Shown here one piece after another: positions 9,682 through 21,400 of a stretch of DNA of 64,000 nt (positions within the stretch are counted from its first letter, which is position 1; each line of letters begins with the position of its first letter). The notes under the pieces were generated by a model that searched no databases, had not been told where the DNA came from, and saw only the letters and a program-made list of their open reading frames with translations. Source of the DNA: Agrostemma githago (Eukaryota; Streptophyta; Magnoliopsida; Caryophyllales; Caryophyllaceae); the NCBI GenBank assembly GCA_958450325.1, contig OY288259.1, positions 61,964,987 to 62,028,986 of the forward strand. The letters are read 5' to 3'. Made by a program: the position numbers and the translations under genes.

Positions 9682-11585
9682 ATGAGTGACATTGACAATG
9701 GTAACGGTTTGGAGAAACCGATCCCACCTTGCTGTCTTAAGGCCAGAGCAGCCGTCCCTGAAACCGATGCTAAATGTCATTCAACTGTTGTTTCAGGATG
9801 GTTTTCTACTGGCAAAACATTGTCTGGTAATGTTTCTTTCGCTTTCTGGTTGAACAATGCTACGATTTCTGTGAAATGTCGATTTTGTTGATGTTGTCCT
9901 ACTTTATACGATTCTTCATTTTTCTGCAGATAAAGCTGAGAATCCGATTTACTACAATAATCCCATGTGGCCAGGTATGTATTGATCGCTTTAGGGTTTT
10001 GGCTGAGTTGGTTCAAAAACTGACGAGAAGATGAAGATGTAGTCGACTCAATTCCTAGTCGTCGTGTGTGTTTTTTTTGTCTCAGGAGAGGCGCACTCGA
10101 TAAAAGTGGAGAAGATTTTGTTCAAGGAGAGGTCACTATATCAGGAAGTCCTCGTCTTCGAGGTTACATATCTTATCTCTTTGCTTTTTTTTTGCTTTAT
10201 TCTCGACTTCACCTCATTTCTCATCTCTTAGTCATGTTGTCGTGGGCTTTACATACGCAGTCATCAAGCTATGGGAAGGTGCTTGTTCTCGATGGCATTC
10301 TTCAGTTGACAGAGAAAGATGAATGTGCGTACCAGGAGATGATCGCTCATCTTCCCCTTTGTTCAATCAAATCCCCTAAAAACGTGAGATTTATCGACCC
10401 TTTTTCATGTTTACGTATAATCTATGCTGCTCAGACTCGTTTAGAAGTTAATATGACTTGACGTGGTAAACGTTATTGCAGGTTTTGGTTGTAGGAGGTG
10501 GTGACGGGGGAGTTCTGCGAGAAATATCTCGTCATTCCTCAGTGGAACATATAGATATTTGTGAGATTGACGAAATGGTTATAGACGTAAGTTCACAACA
10601 TCACACGCGACAGATCTCATAGAAATTTGAAAAATCTGAGTTTCGATTGTTTTCCTAAACAGGTCTCTAAGAAATTTTTTCCTGAGTTATATGTCGGCTT
10701 CCACGATCCCCGTGTCAAACTTCACGTTGGTGATGGTGTGTTTCTTCTCGAAAGTTTTCAGGTTCGGGGTTGTGGATATGATTTTGAGCTGCGTTTGATC
10801 GAAGTTTTTTTGTTTGTTTCTTCGCAGCTGTGGAATTTATGAAGAATGCACCTGAAGGGAAGTACGATGCCATTATTGTCGACTCGTCCGATCCTGTTGG
10901 TATGTAACTACTTTAGCCGAAAACTATTAGCCAGTCTCGTTTGTGACGGTCTCAAAAGTTTTCAGTCCCGTTGGTATCATAGTTTTTTCCTCATTGATAC
11001 AGGTCCGGCTGTAGAACTAGTTGAAAAGCCGTTTTTTGAAACAATGGCAAGAACGCTGAGACCCGGTGGCGTGCTTTGTAACATGGCGGAGAGCATGTGG
11101 CTTCATACTCACTTAATCGAGGACATGATATCTGTTTGCCGCGACTCCTTCAAAGGTTCTGTACACTACGCTTGGACCAGCGTGCCTACTTATCCTAGGT
11201 ACCTAATTCCGCACCTGTCGATTTCAGATTTTGATCCCAAAGTTCGTCACTGATTTTTTTTTTTTTTTTTTTTGCAGTGGTGTTATTGGGTTTTTGATTT
11301 GTACGAAGGAAGGAGCGTCTGTTGATTTCCTGAACCCGGTTAACCCTATTGAGAAGATCGAGGGAGCGCTTAAGCATCAGCGAGAACTGAAGTTCTATAA
11401 TTCCGAGGTGATTTTTCATTACCCAAATTCTGGTCTGTGACGAGCATATTCTGAGAAATTTGTGACGGGTCGAGTAACTTGGATTTGGGTTCTATGAAAT
11501 GTAGGTCCATAGAGCGGCTTTTGCGTTGCCAACGTTTGTGAAAGAAGCGTTCCGTTGCCTTGACGATTCTGTTGCTTCAACATGA
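9682..11585 (+). CDS. SPMS: Spermine synthase-like aminopropyltransferase (SPMS/SPDS family)
   Basis: Ten exons keep phase throughout: 9682-9826, 9930-9974, 10086-10162, 10261-10383, 10482-10586, 10663-10735, 10828-10899, 11003-11198, 11278-11407 and 11505-11585, giving 348 residues. The enzyme transfers an aminopropyl group from decarboxylated S-adenosylmethionine to a polyamine in the cytosol. Seen: NNPMWPGEAHS, the VLVVGGGDGGVLREISRHSS nucleotide-binding segment near 131-150, CEID, VDSSDPVGPA with the catalytic-type Asp, NMAESMWLHTHLIEDMIS and VPTYPSGVIGF. The N terminus NGNGLEKPIPPCCLKA and the NMAES block are closer to the Arabidopsis spermine synthase subgroup, as I remember it, than to classical spermidine synthases, but substrate preference cannot be proven from this. 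All junctions are GT-AG. Confidence 0.9.
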
Positions 11586-12010
11586 AGATGATGCACTCAT
11601 TTGACGGCCATTTAGGCAACGACCGTACTGGGATTCATCTCGTGTGATTAGTATATTCGTGATTGATGCTTATTCTCGCTTCTGTAGTGGCGCGATTGAG
11701 CTTAATATTATTTACGAGTATATAATACTCGTATAATAAAGCAATGCAAAGTGTTTCGATACTGCTTGAATTGACTCTTGTTCTGAAAGTAAGATATGGT
11801 TTGCCATGCGTTGTGTGTGTCGATTCTTTCAGAATTTCTCGTTGTCTTCCACGGGTTAATAGAGGATCTCAACGATAAATGTGAAAGATCTCAGGACGAC
11901 TTAGCTCTGATCTAAACGATAAACTTATGGCAAAACCATGTTTAGAGAAAGTTGTCTAAGTACAAACTTTAGATTCATTACGAACCTCTGAGAATCAGAC
12001 AGTCGAACGT
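11586..12010. other. 3' flank of the spermine synthase gene
   Basis: Contains the probable 3' UTR (AATAAA-like words near 11735) and then sequence leading into the pyruvate-kinase relic. No other gene is seen. Confidence 0.45.
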
Positions 12011-12418
12011 CTGTTAGGCCAGCTGCAGGATGGTAGAACAACCCATATAATGGCGACTGTCGACCAACACTTTCTTTCAACTCAGGAGCGACCCTGATTC
12101 GAATCAACTGCGCGCAAGGAAATCAGACTATTTGGAGCGACTTGAGAAACCATATCGGATTCTCATGGATTTGGCCGGACCTAAACTTCGTACTGATACC
12201 CAAGACGAGACTCATCTGCGTGTAAAATCAGGAGACATCTTTTCGACCTTGAATAATGGATCAAATTTCAACGTCTAACATCAAAGGATCTTCACGACCT
12301 TGAATTTGCCGCGTCTCAAGCCGACATGGTTGGAGTATCGTTCATACGTGGTGTAGACGATGTCGTGATGGTTAGAAAACAGCCGCCGCAGAGACCGAAG
12401 GCGTTGCGCTGACTCTGA
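12011..12418 (+). pseudogene. Pyruvate kinase-like gene relic, frameshifted
   Basis: Three frames carry ordered pieces of a pyruvate kinase family protein of the plant type with the MDLAGPKLRT motif: LLGQLQDGRTTHIMATV from 12011, ATLIRINCAQGNQ from 12088, RILMDLAGPKLRT from 12156, then LTSKDLHDLEFAAS...ADMVGVSFIRGVDDVVMVRK from 12275 to a stop near 12418. Neither end of a complete gene is present and pieces lie in different frames, so it cannot encode an enzyme. It has no clear introns between the pieces, compatible with a processed copy or a decayed fragment. Confidence 0.8.
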
Positions 12419-12783
12419 TACATACTACGTTAGATAAACATCTCGACTAAAACTTAGAATGACTATCGACTATACCAGGATTCGAGCACGTAACATTTAA
12501 ACACGCTGGCTTTGATATACGTTGATAAACATCTCGACTAAAACTTAGAATGACAATTGATGGCTAACTAATCCTCCATATATTTAACAAAATTCACAAT
12601 ACACTCCCGAGAATCCTCTGTAATAAAAAAAATATTCCTAACAAAACGTCGAGATCCATTCTAATTATAAATATCCATCGTATTATCAGACCGCCTCGTT
12701 TAAGAATTCATGATTACAAGTTTTAATTCTTTTTACCTGAATCACCATTCCCTCTCACTCTCACAACAGAATCTATAACCACT
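12419..12783. other. Spacer with a short direct repeat
   Basis: The 20-base phrase gataaacatctcgactaaaa followed by cttagaatgac appears near 12434 and again near 12521. No gene is recognised; this is the distal promoter of the fasciclin gene. Confidence 0.5.
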
Positions 12784-12889
12784 CCACGTCACCACCTTCT
12801 AGAAACCACCTTGACCTCTCCACGTCACCACCTTCTAGAAACCACCCTCCACGTCACCACCAAAATATCTCCACCCTCCGCTATATATA
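12784..12889 (+). promoter_or_regulatory. Fasciclin gene core promoter: repeated CACGTCA / TTCTAGAA module plus TATA box
   Basis: A module of CCACGTCACCACC joined to TTCTAGAAACCACC occurs at 12784-12810 and 12820-12846, with the first half alone at 12849-12861. CACGTCA has the ACGT core bound by plant bZIP factors and TTCTAGAA fits the TTCnnGAA heat-shock element. A TATATATA box at 12882-12889 sits 42 bases before the ATG at 12931, so transcription probably starts about 12912-12920. Confidence 0.7.
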
Positions 12890-12930
12890 CCCCCTCACCA
12901 CCACTACTGTACACTACTCACACTACAAAA

Positions 12931-14235
12931 ATGGCTTCAAACTGCCACGTCACCCTCTTACTCATCCTCCTCTCCGTAACCACCTTCTCCACCTCCCAAA
13001 CCACCTTCCAAACCACTCCACCACCAACCCAACCACCAGCATCCGACCCACCATCAACCTTCTCAACCCTAACACCAATCCTAACCTCCTTAGGCTACCA
13101 CGACCTAGCTCTAGCTTCGGCTACGCTCACCCTCTCCCCACCTCCACTCCCTTCCTCCTCCTCTTACTCCACTCCTCTCACTCTCTTCGCCCCGTCCGAC
13201 CCTTCCCTCCGAACCTGCCCTACCTGCTCCCTCCCGACCCTACTCCAAGAACACTCTCTCCCCGCTCTCTTCCCTTCCTCCTACCTCTCCCGCCTCCCCT
13301 TCTCCTCTCGCCTCGAATCCCTCCTCCCCGGCCGCTGCCTCTCTCTCACCTCCACCGCACCAACCACCGCAACAAACACCACTCGGTTTTTCGTTAACGG
13401 AGCTGAAATCACGCTTCCGGACCTGTTCACGTCACCGCACCTAATCATCCACGGTATCCAAGGCTACATTACTCACCTCTCACCGTACTCATGCGCGCCG
13501 TCGCCGTCGTCGACGGCGACGGCGACGGCGGCGACACTTCCGTCGCTCTACTTCAGGCCGACGTCGCCAGCCACAGGTTTGAACCGGATGATGCTAGCTG
13601 ACGCGATGATCCGACTCCGAACATCCGGATACTCGATTCTCGCGTTGGCGATCCGAGTGAAATATCCGGATTTAATCACTCTACACAACATGACGATATT
13701 CGCGGTGGATGATATGGCGATTTTCCATGGAGGTCATGCGTATGTGCACAGTGTCCGGTTTCATATCTTACCGAACCGGTTACTCCGGTTCGCTGACTTG
13801 GACCGGCTTCCAGCTGCGACGGTTCTTCCGACGCTTGAAGTCGGTGAGTCGTTGACCGTGACCAGCAGCGGCGGTGGTGGAATGGTGTCTCCGATGAGGA
13901 TCAATTACGTGAGGGTTAAGTTTCCTGATATGCTGTACAACATGAAGATTGTTGTTCACGGTTTATCGTCTCCGTTTCCGAGGCTTTCTCATGCGATTCC
14001 GACTGCGACGACGCAGATTAGCTCCGCCACTCTCGCCGCCGTCTCTGGATTTCAGCATTCTTCTGAGGCGGTTTTGGCTTCGGCTTCGGCTTCGGCTTCG
14101 TCACCTGCTGCTGCTGCTGCTGCTGTTATGTTGAGCTCGGTTGTACCTTCTGCTGCTGCTTCCATGGCGGATCATGGTGATCGTCATGTTGAGTCTGATG
14201 ATGATTATCACGATTACGCACATCACGGCCTTTGA
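12931..14235 (+). CDS. Fasciclin (FAS1) domain protein, FLA19/20/21-like
   Basis: A single exon encodes 434 residues. The frame is open further upstream, but that part runs through the TATA box, so the ATG at 12931 is the start. Residues 1-23 are a signal peptide. A first FAS1 domain (about 45-195) has TLFAPSDPSL, FFVNGAEITLPDLF and LIIHGIQGYI; a second (about 220-360) has MTIFAVDDMAIF, VRFHILPNRLLRF and MKIVVHGL. The C-terminal tail is rich in Ala and Ser, then His and Asp, without a hydrophobic GPI-type end. Family members are secreted cell-wall or cell-surface adhesion-type proteins. The first half is unusually C-rich at third codon positions compared with the AT-rich surroundings. Short in-frame GCTTCG and GCT microsatellites encode Ala-Ser and poly-Ala. 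Confidence 0.85.
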   Translation: MASNCHVTLLLILLSVTTFSTSQTTFQTTPPPTQPPASDPPSTFSTLTPILTSLGYHDLALASATLTLSPPPLPSSSSYSTPLTLFAPSDPSLRTCPTCSLPTLLQEHSLPALFPSSYLSRLPFSSRLESLLPGRCLSLTSTAPTTATNTTRFFVNGAEITLPDLFTSPHLIIHGIQGYITHLSPYSCAPSPSSTATATAATLPSLYFRPTSPATGLNRMMLADAMIRLRTSGYSILALAIRVKYPDLITLHNMTIFAVDDMAIFHGGHAYVHSVRFHILPNRLLRFADLDRLPAATVLPTLEVGESLTVTSSGGGGMVSPMRINYVRVKFPDMLYNMKIVVHGLSSPFPRLSHAIPTATTQISSATLAAVSGFQHSSEAVLASASASASSPAAAAAAVMLSSVVPSAAASMADHGDRHVESDDDYHDYAHHGL

Positions 14236-14575
14236 TGAATTCACAACAACAATGCACGCAACAACCTGATCGATGATCGATGATCGATGAATCGTCGTTT
14301 TGAATAATTAGTTTTGTCGTTTCGATTTTTGTTCATGAATCAATGATGATCTGATGATCTGTAGTACGATCGATTTTCCACGAATCAATGAAGATGAATT
14401 AGCAGTAAATTTCGTGCATCATTATCGTTAATCAATTTCAATTTCAATTTCAATTCAATTCAATTCAGTTTTAGTTCGTTAATGGAAGAATTTGATCATT
14501 GAGAATCCATAACTGAATACGGTTATCACCACATAAATTAACTGAATTTTTATTTTGTTTTGCGTAAAACTCATA

Positions 14576-14782
14576 CTCCCTCCAATTTTTTATTATTTTC
14601 CCTATTTTTTTATTGGGCTGAAATACCCTTTCTTTCCTATTTCTATTTCGGACCATCAACATGTGGTCTAGAATCACCCTCACATTTCTCTCTCTTCCTT
14701 CTTTTATTTTGAACCACATATTCCTACGCCCTTATTTTCTTCCCCAAAACCAAAGGGGAAGATAATAAAAAATCGGAGGGAG
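14576..14782. mobile_element. Stowaway-like MITE, 207 bp, family A copy 2
   Basis: Ends ctccctccaattttttatta and aataaaaaatcggagggag are flanked by TA. The interior is the reverse complement of the copies at 241 and 15639. It lies about 340 bp after the fasciclin gene stop; an antisense frame open here is only transposon sequence. Confidence 0.9.
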
Positions 14783-14838
14783 TATATTAACTGAATTTTT
14801 ATTATTTCTATGTAAAACTCATATTCATATTTATTATT

Positions 14839-15455
14839 TAAGACGATTATATTATACATAGTAAAACGGTCCATTTCACATAATCATTCAACATTCAAAA
14901 TAAAAGTTGATTACTTTTTTAAAATTATTTTTAACTAACTAATGAAGTAACTAATTTAACGAGTTTTGCATAAATTTTAGGATATTGTCCAAGACGCGCG
15001 GTTGTATTATACATAGTGAAACGGTTTATTTCACGTAGTCATTCAATATTTGAAAATCTAAGTTAATTACTTTTTTTTAAAATTAATTTTAACTAACTAA
15101 TAACTAATTTAACGAGTTTTGCATAAATATTAGGATATTGTCCAAGACGGTTATATTATACATAGCGAAACGGTCCATTTCACGTAATCATTCAATATTT
15201 GAAAATATAAGTTAATTATTATTTGTTTAATTATTTTTTAACTAACTAATAACTAATTTAACGAGTTTTGCATAAATTTTAGGATATTGTCCAAGACGGT
15301 TGTATTATACATAGCAAAACGGTCGGTCCATTTCACGTAATCATTCAATATTGAAAATCTAAGTCAATTAATTACTTCTTTATTTACTGTATTAGTTTTA
15401 ACTAACTAATAATTTAACGAGTTTTGCACAAATTTTAGGATAAGACGGTTTCACG
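14839..15455. repeat. Tandem repeat, ~150 bp unit, four copies
   Basis: Units begin caagacggttatattataca near 14841, 14990, 15143 and 15292 and continue with aaacggtccatttcacgtaa, an aactaactaataacta run and tttaacgagttttgcataaa. Units differ by a few substitutions and A/T-run lengths. Confidence 0.85.
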
Positions 15456-15638
15456 TAGTCACGTATGATTAGCATAGGGATTGATTAGTACTAATCAGTG
15501 ATTAGTGTAGTTGTAATAAAAAAAAGAGAATGTTTGTCACGTGACAGTGAGTGTGATAGTCCACGTCAGTGGAGTTACTGTAACGGATTCGTACCATGAA
15601 ATTAGTTTGTTGCAAAAATTTTATTATAAAAATGCATA

Positions 15639-15845
15639 CTCCCTCCGATTTTTTATTATCTTCTTCCTTGGTTTTAAGAAAGAAAATAAGGGTGTAGCAA
15701 GGTGTGGTTCAAAATAAAAGAAGGAAGAAAGAGAAATGTAAGGGTGATTCTAGACCACATATTGATGGTCCAAAATGGAAATAGAGAAGAAAGAGTGTTT
15801 CATCCCAATAAGGAAATTGGAAAGATAATAAAAAATCGGAGGGAG
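15639..15845. mobile_element. Stowaway-like MITE, 207 bp, family A copy 3
   Basis: Ends ctccctccgattttttatta and aataaaaaatcggagggag with TA on each side; the interior matches copy 1 at 241-446 in the same orientation. Confidence 0.9.
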
Positions 15846-15859
15846 TATAAATTGGAGGA

Positions 15860-16200
15860 TTAAAAAAAAATATTACATATAAATTGAGATTTTATTTAAT
15901 TATTCGGAGCATGGAGTACGAAGTATTTTATAAATAAACCTTTCAATTTTATAAATTGGAGAATTCCAAAAAAATAACTATTGAGATTTTATTTAATTAT
16001 TCGGAGCATGGAGTACAAAGTATTTTATAAATAACTGTTTCAATTTTATAAATTGGAGAATTCAAAAAAAAATGCGTATAAATTGAGATTTTATTTAATT
16101 ATTCATAGCATGGAGTACAAAGTATTTTATAAATAACCGTTTCAATTTTATAAATTGGAGAATTAAAAAAAATGCGTATAAATTGAGATTTTATTTATAC
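15860..16200. repeat. Tandem repeat, ~105 bp unit, about three copies
   Basis: The phrase attgagattttatttaatta followed by catggagtacaaagtatttt and aattttataaattggagaat recurs near 15880, 15975 and 16083, immediately next to the third Stowaway copy. No coding potential. Confidence 0.75.
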
Positions 16201-17660
16201 ATTAAACAAAACAACAAAGATGCATTATAATTTTTTTTTTATTACCATACATAGTTTTTTTCTTTATTACCAATAGTTTATTTTAAAATTAAACGTATCA
16301 ACAAATATGCATTAAAATGAAAGTATAACAGTTCATTTTCTATTTTTTTGAGAAAGAAAAATATGCATAAAGTAAAATATCAATGAAGTAAAAGTAAATG
16401 TGTGGGTGTGAATAATATAAAGTTATTAGAATTTTTAGGATATACGAGTATATGAGATAAATTAAGAACGGTTTGGTTGACCAATATTATTGTAAACACT
16501 TTTCGAGAACACATTATATCTGTAATTCTGTAAAGCTCGTTCTGAAATGCAGGTGTCCCATGATTTATTTTTTTAAAAGTAACCTATTCTTTTGAAAACC
16601 GTTTTAAATTACATTTACTAGCTAGAACGCTCGCCTTCATTTACTAGTTTCGATAATTGTTCTAATATATGGTCATTTTCTAAGAGACTTTTTATAGTAG
16701 CGTAATAGAGCTTACAAATTGGAGTATTTGTTACTCTTTTAATTAAATCAGTATCTCTGACGATTTATATCGACATTTATGTATATATAAGTGAATCTGG
16801 TGTGATTTTATGTTTTAAATGTTTACGTTATACTTTAAAGGTACAAAATGACTATAGATGGGAAAAGATCGTTTTTGGGTGTGTTACAAATTAGTAAGTC
16901 TCCCTTGTAACGGATATATCTGTCACAAATCGGTGACGGTAATGGACATGGTTAGATAAAAGCAAACCTAGGAAATGACAACTTATTTGTCTTTATCGAT
17001 CCAAGTGAGGTATTATTTGACCGGTCACAAGTTTATGACAGATCTTTTCGTCACAAACAAGAATTTGCCGTTACAAATCCTTTTGAGCAATCTTCACTAA
17101 AGCTCTTTTTCGCACCTTATTTTCAACTCACTTTAGTTCAACCAAGTTTAATTCATTTTGATTCAGTTCAATTCAACTCAATTTAACTCCATTAAGTTTG
17201 TTTTATCTCAACTAATTCCCCGCCAGGTGGGTGATCAAAGCACTCTTAACCACATGTTCACCACACAGTCACAAGGTTGCTCTAATAACAGATCATTTGT
17301 AACATTCCAGCTACCATTTAAAGAATTGAGACATCGGCTCAACAAGCTATGTATGTACTAGTTCCACAGACCAACACGAATTCTTTCCAGCGCATTTAGT
17401 CATCACTCATGCACATCTCGAAGATCTTCCTAAGAGGTTACTTATCGGAACCACAACCCCATGCCTCCATGGGTTGGTAGATCTCATTGTTAATTATCAA
17501 GCGAATGAGTTACGTGAAAGGAAAACGACAGTTATGAAACGGTGATTAAGCAGATAAGGAAAAAAGAGACAAAATAAGCATGCTCGTAAAATCGAAGAGT
17601 TAGTTTCTGAAATAGAGATGATAACGGTAATCCATAAAAAGAAATTCAGAGAGAAACTCA
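16201..17660. other. Spacer, no gene recognised
   Basis: AT-rich sequence with low-complexity aattcaactcaa-type stretches near 17120-17220. No recognisable domain, RNA gene or transposon end. Confidence 0.45.
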
Positions 17661-17689
17661 ATTCGATTTAAAGTCCACGCACTATACTA

Positions 17690-18475
17690 TCTGTGCACGC
17701 TCTTAACCCGAGCAAAGAACTGATAATCCTATCATCCTGGTGAAGAACTAATCGCAATAAAAGGGAGATCGGCTCTTAACCCGAGTAAAGAACTAACCCC
17801 GATAAAAAGATCACTATACATGCTCTGAAGTCTTAACCCAAGTAAAGAACTAATTAACCCCAATAAAAAGAAGATCATTGTACATGCTCTGAAGTCTTAA
17901 CCAGAGTAAAGAACTAACCTCGATAAAAAGAAGTTCACTTGTACATGCTCTGAAGTCTTAACCCAAGTAAAGAACTTACTCTGATAAAAAGGTCACTGTA
18001 CATGCTCTAATTTGAAGTCTTAACCCAAGTAAAGAACTAACCCAGATAAAAAGAAGACCGATGTACCTACTCTTAACTCGAGTCAATAACTAACCCTGAT
18101 AAAAAGAAAATCGATGTACCTACTCTTAACCCGAGTCAAGAACGATTAACCCCGATAAAAAGAAGACCGATGTATACCTACTCTTAACCCGAGTCAATAA
18201 CAAACCATAGTCTTAACCCGAGTCAATAACCCGATAAAAAGAAGATCACCATACATGCTCCGGAGTCTTGACCCGAGTAAAGAACTAACCCCGATAAAAA
18301 GAAGACCGATGTACCTACTCTTAACCCGAGTCAATAACAAACCATAGTCTTAACCCGATAAAAAGAAGATCACCATACATGCTCCGGAGTCTTGACCCGA
18401 GTAAAGAACTAACCCCGATAAAAAGAAGACCGATGTACCTACTCTTAACCCGAGTCAAGAACTAACCATAGTTAC
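17690..18475. repeat. Minisatellite, ~60 bp unit, about twelve copies
   Basis: Copies combine cttaacccgagtaaagaact with aaccccgataaaaagaagat and a variable segment such as cactgtacatgctctgaagt or cgatgtacctactc. Two variants alternate towards the right end, and a compound unit of about 125 bp near 18195-18320 is repeated at 18320-18445, indicating recent higher-order duplication. It ends about 60 bp before the region of the DnaJ gene leader. Confidence 0.85.
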
Positions 18476-18499
18476 CTATCTCCATGTACTCCTAATATT

Positions 18500-21400
18500 T
18501 ACCAACCATGGTTAAGATTTGACCATACATTGTGGACTTACTTGAAGAAATTGGACTAAAATCATCATCAATGCCCCATATCACTTTCCTTTTTTTCACT
18601 TCAATCCAGGGAAGAACACACCCATTTTTTCCCCCCTTTATAATAAGTTCTCCTGAATTATTTCATGTCCCTCTCACATTTTATTTAATTCAATTGGGTG
18701 GATTCCCAGATTCATCCCTAATCCTCTGTTCAACTTCATATAAAAAAAAAAAAAAAATCAAAAAAATAAATAAAATCAAAAACCCCAAGAATTCAAGGCG
18801 CTTCTTGCATTCAAATTCAGTCTTCTACAGTAATTTTTTACTGATTTGGTATAAAACCCTTTGATTTATTTACTGTTTTATACTCAAAGTTGTTATCTTT
18901 TTACTGTTTAGACTGTTCTTTCAGATGATAATTTTCTAGGGTTTCAGTTTGAATTTGGGGTTTTGTTTGATTTTGAATTTGAATGTTTGAGTTTGATTTG
19001 TTTTTGTTCATGATTTTTAATTTTTTTTTTTTTTTTTTTTTTGTGTTTATAGATTTTATTTTTTGTTTTGAATTGAGTTGTGTTACTTGTTTATGTTAAT
19101 TGGGTTTTCCCTCCATTTTTTGTTTGGTGAATTAATTTGTAAGATCTACATTTGCTCAATTTTTTCCCTCTTCTGAATTTAGGGTTTGAAGTTTTAGTTT
19201 TTTTTGAAGACAGCTTTACGATTTCAGATTAATGATTCATGTTAGCCGACCCCAAATCGTGTTTGAACTTCGTAACGGTTTTTTACAAGTTTAAATCAGA
19301 TGCTACAGAGAAAATACATTTTTTATGATGCTCAATTTTTCCCTTTTCTGAATTTAGGGTTTGAAGGTGGGGATGAATTCTCATATACTTCTAGTCACCT
19401 TTGGTATTAGTTTTAGTTTTTTTGGAGACGGTTTTACGATTTCAGATTAATGATTCATGTTAGCCGACCCCAAATCTTGTTGCAACTTCGTAACGTTTTT
19501 TTACAAGTTTAAAATCAGATGGTACAGAGGAAATACATTTTTTATGATGCTCAATTTTTTCCCTCTTCTGAATTTAGGGTTTGAAGGTGGTGATGAATTC
19601 TCATATACTTCTACTCACCTTAAAGTTTAGTTTTTTTGGAGACGGGTTTACGATTTCAGATTAATGATTCATGTTAGCCGACCCCAAATCTTGTTTAGGA
19701 CTTCGTAACATTTTTTTTTTACAAGTTTAAAATCAGATGATACAGGGGAAATACATTCTTTATGATGCTCAATTTTTTTCCCTCTTCTGAATTTAGGGTT
19801 TGAAGGTGGTGAAGTTTTAGATTTTTTGGAGACGGTTTTACGATTTCAGATTAATGATTCTTGTTAGCAGACCCCAAATCTTGTTGTGACTTCGTAACGG
19901 TTTTTTACAAGTTTAAAATCAGATGGTACAGAGGAAATACATTTTTTCTGATGATTTTTTTTTGTCATTAATCCATGGGTTCAAAGATGTGATTTTATTC
20001 CCGGTTTTTCGTGTAGATTGGATTTGTAGATGTTAGAAAAAGGATGAAGATGTTCCCTTTTGAATCTGTTGTGTACGGATTCCGTCTATGAATGTGTTCC
20101 CCTAGATGCTAGGGATGTCGGGAATTCAGGAGTTAAGAGTGATTCTGCCTCATATCGATGGGGTAGCATTGATAGAATCTCTGAGTTTATTTAGAAGATG
20201 TAGGGTTTATTCGGTGTTAGCGATCTCCTAATTAATTTCATCTTCCGTGTCAACTATGTGTTCATGTAAATTTGGAGATATGTTAGCTAATCGTATCTGA
20301 TAATCATGGTTACCGGATTCGCTATGACTATTATTCCCTTACCTATCCGCGATTCACTTTTTATCAAATATGAGTTATATGTATTTTCTGTAATCTACTC
20401 GCTTTTAATGATTCATGATTCGCTAACATATCTGATAACGTACCCGAGGGAATCCGATAACCATGCTGATAATTCTATCGAAAGCTATCATGAAATGATT
20501 ATTTTTGCCCGATTCTTAACATATTCCTCAAACATTACTTCTTCCATGCCGTAGGTTATTCGCTGAATCGCTTTCATCGATGACCTTGACCTTCCTGTCA
20601 AAAAATTTGACGAATTAATAACTATTGGAGTAATGTTTTAGGTTGAGCTTCTAACTTGGACCTGTAAACGTCAGTTACGTCACACCTGAGATCCGTTCAT
20701 TGATTAAGAACTTGATGAATGTATGACTATCCTGGTATTATATGGAGTATACAACACGTGTGCATGACCTTCCGATTAGTTCAAGTTGACTTACATGTTT
20801 GAAATCACCTCCCATTTTCTCGCGTTTTATATTGTTTTGATGTTTCCTGGCCTATTTTTCAATGTTCAACTTACTGACGTTTCTTGTTAGGCATTCGTTC
20901 TCATACTGCAGGGCATCGTGACTTAGATACTCCGTATTCTCTATTATGCCCAAAAAAACTGAGATTGACGTGTACTTCACGCAATTCTTACAGATTCTGT
21001 TGATTTTTGTTGTCATTACTATTTTTTCAGTGCGATTGATCCTGCAATTTTCTTTTGTTTCAGGCTTTGGGTTGCGCATTTAATATCACTCTTAAATTTT
21101 TTAGTCGACAGAAAGGAGTCGTAAACAAGCGTTATTGTCAGGTATGATCTTGTTAGTAAACTTAAAAGTTTATCGAAGGGAAAGTAAATGGTTGGAAAAC
21201 AGAATTTACTGATCTGTTGTGTTATCTTTCTCCTCTTCGCTGTGATGTTCTGTGATTATTGTATATCCATCATCGATATGTGTTTTCTTCGTCATAGTTG
21301 ACCTCACTTTTCCGAACATCCACTTTGCTCTTCGAAATCTTCAATATCTCTCAAAATATGAAAGTTATATTTGGATTTATATGTTTTTGTAAAAAACTAA

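Noticed and set aside
9682..11585. Putrescine N-methyltransferase
   Set aside because: Sequence keeps the plant spermine/spermidine synthase blocks, and nothing points to the specialised PMT branch; substrate choice stays open between SPMS and SPDS.
11925..12107. Minus-strand frame of 60 codons
   Set aside because: The plus strand carries pyruvate-kinase-like blocks here; the minus frame has no motif.
14471..14719. Minus-strand frame of 82 codons
   Set aside because: Lies mainly in a Stowaway MITE without coding capacity.
17690..18475. Possible CRISPR array
   Set aside because: Eukaryotic context, no cas genes, and the spacer parts are themselves repeated, so it is a minisatellite.
20306..20554. 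Small frame in the DnaJ leader
   Set aside because: No domain, no splice context and composition like surrounding noncoding DNA.
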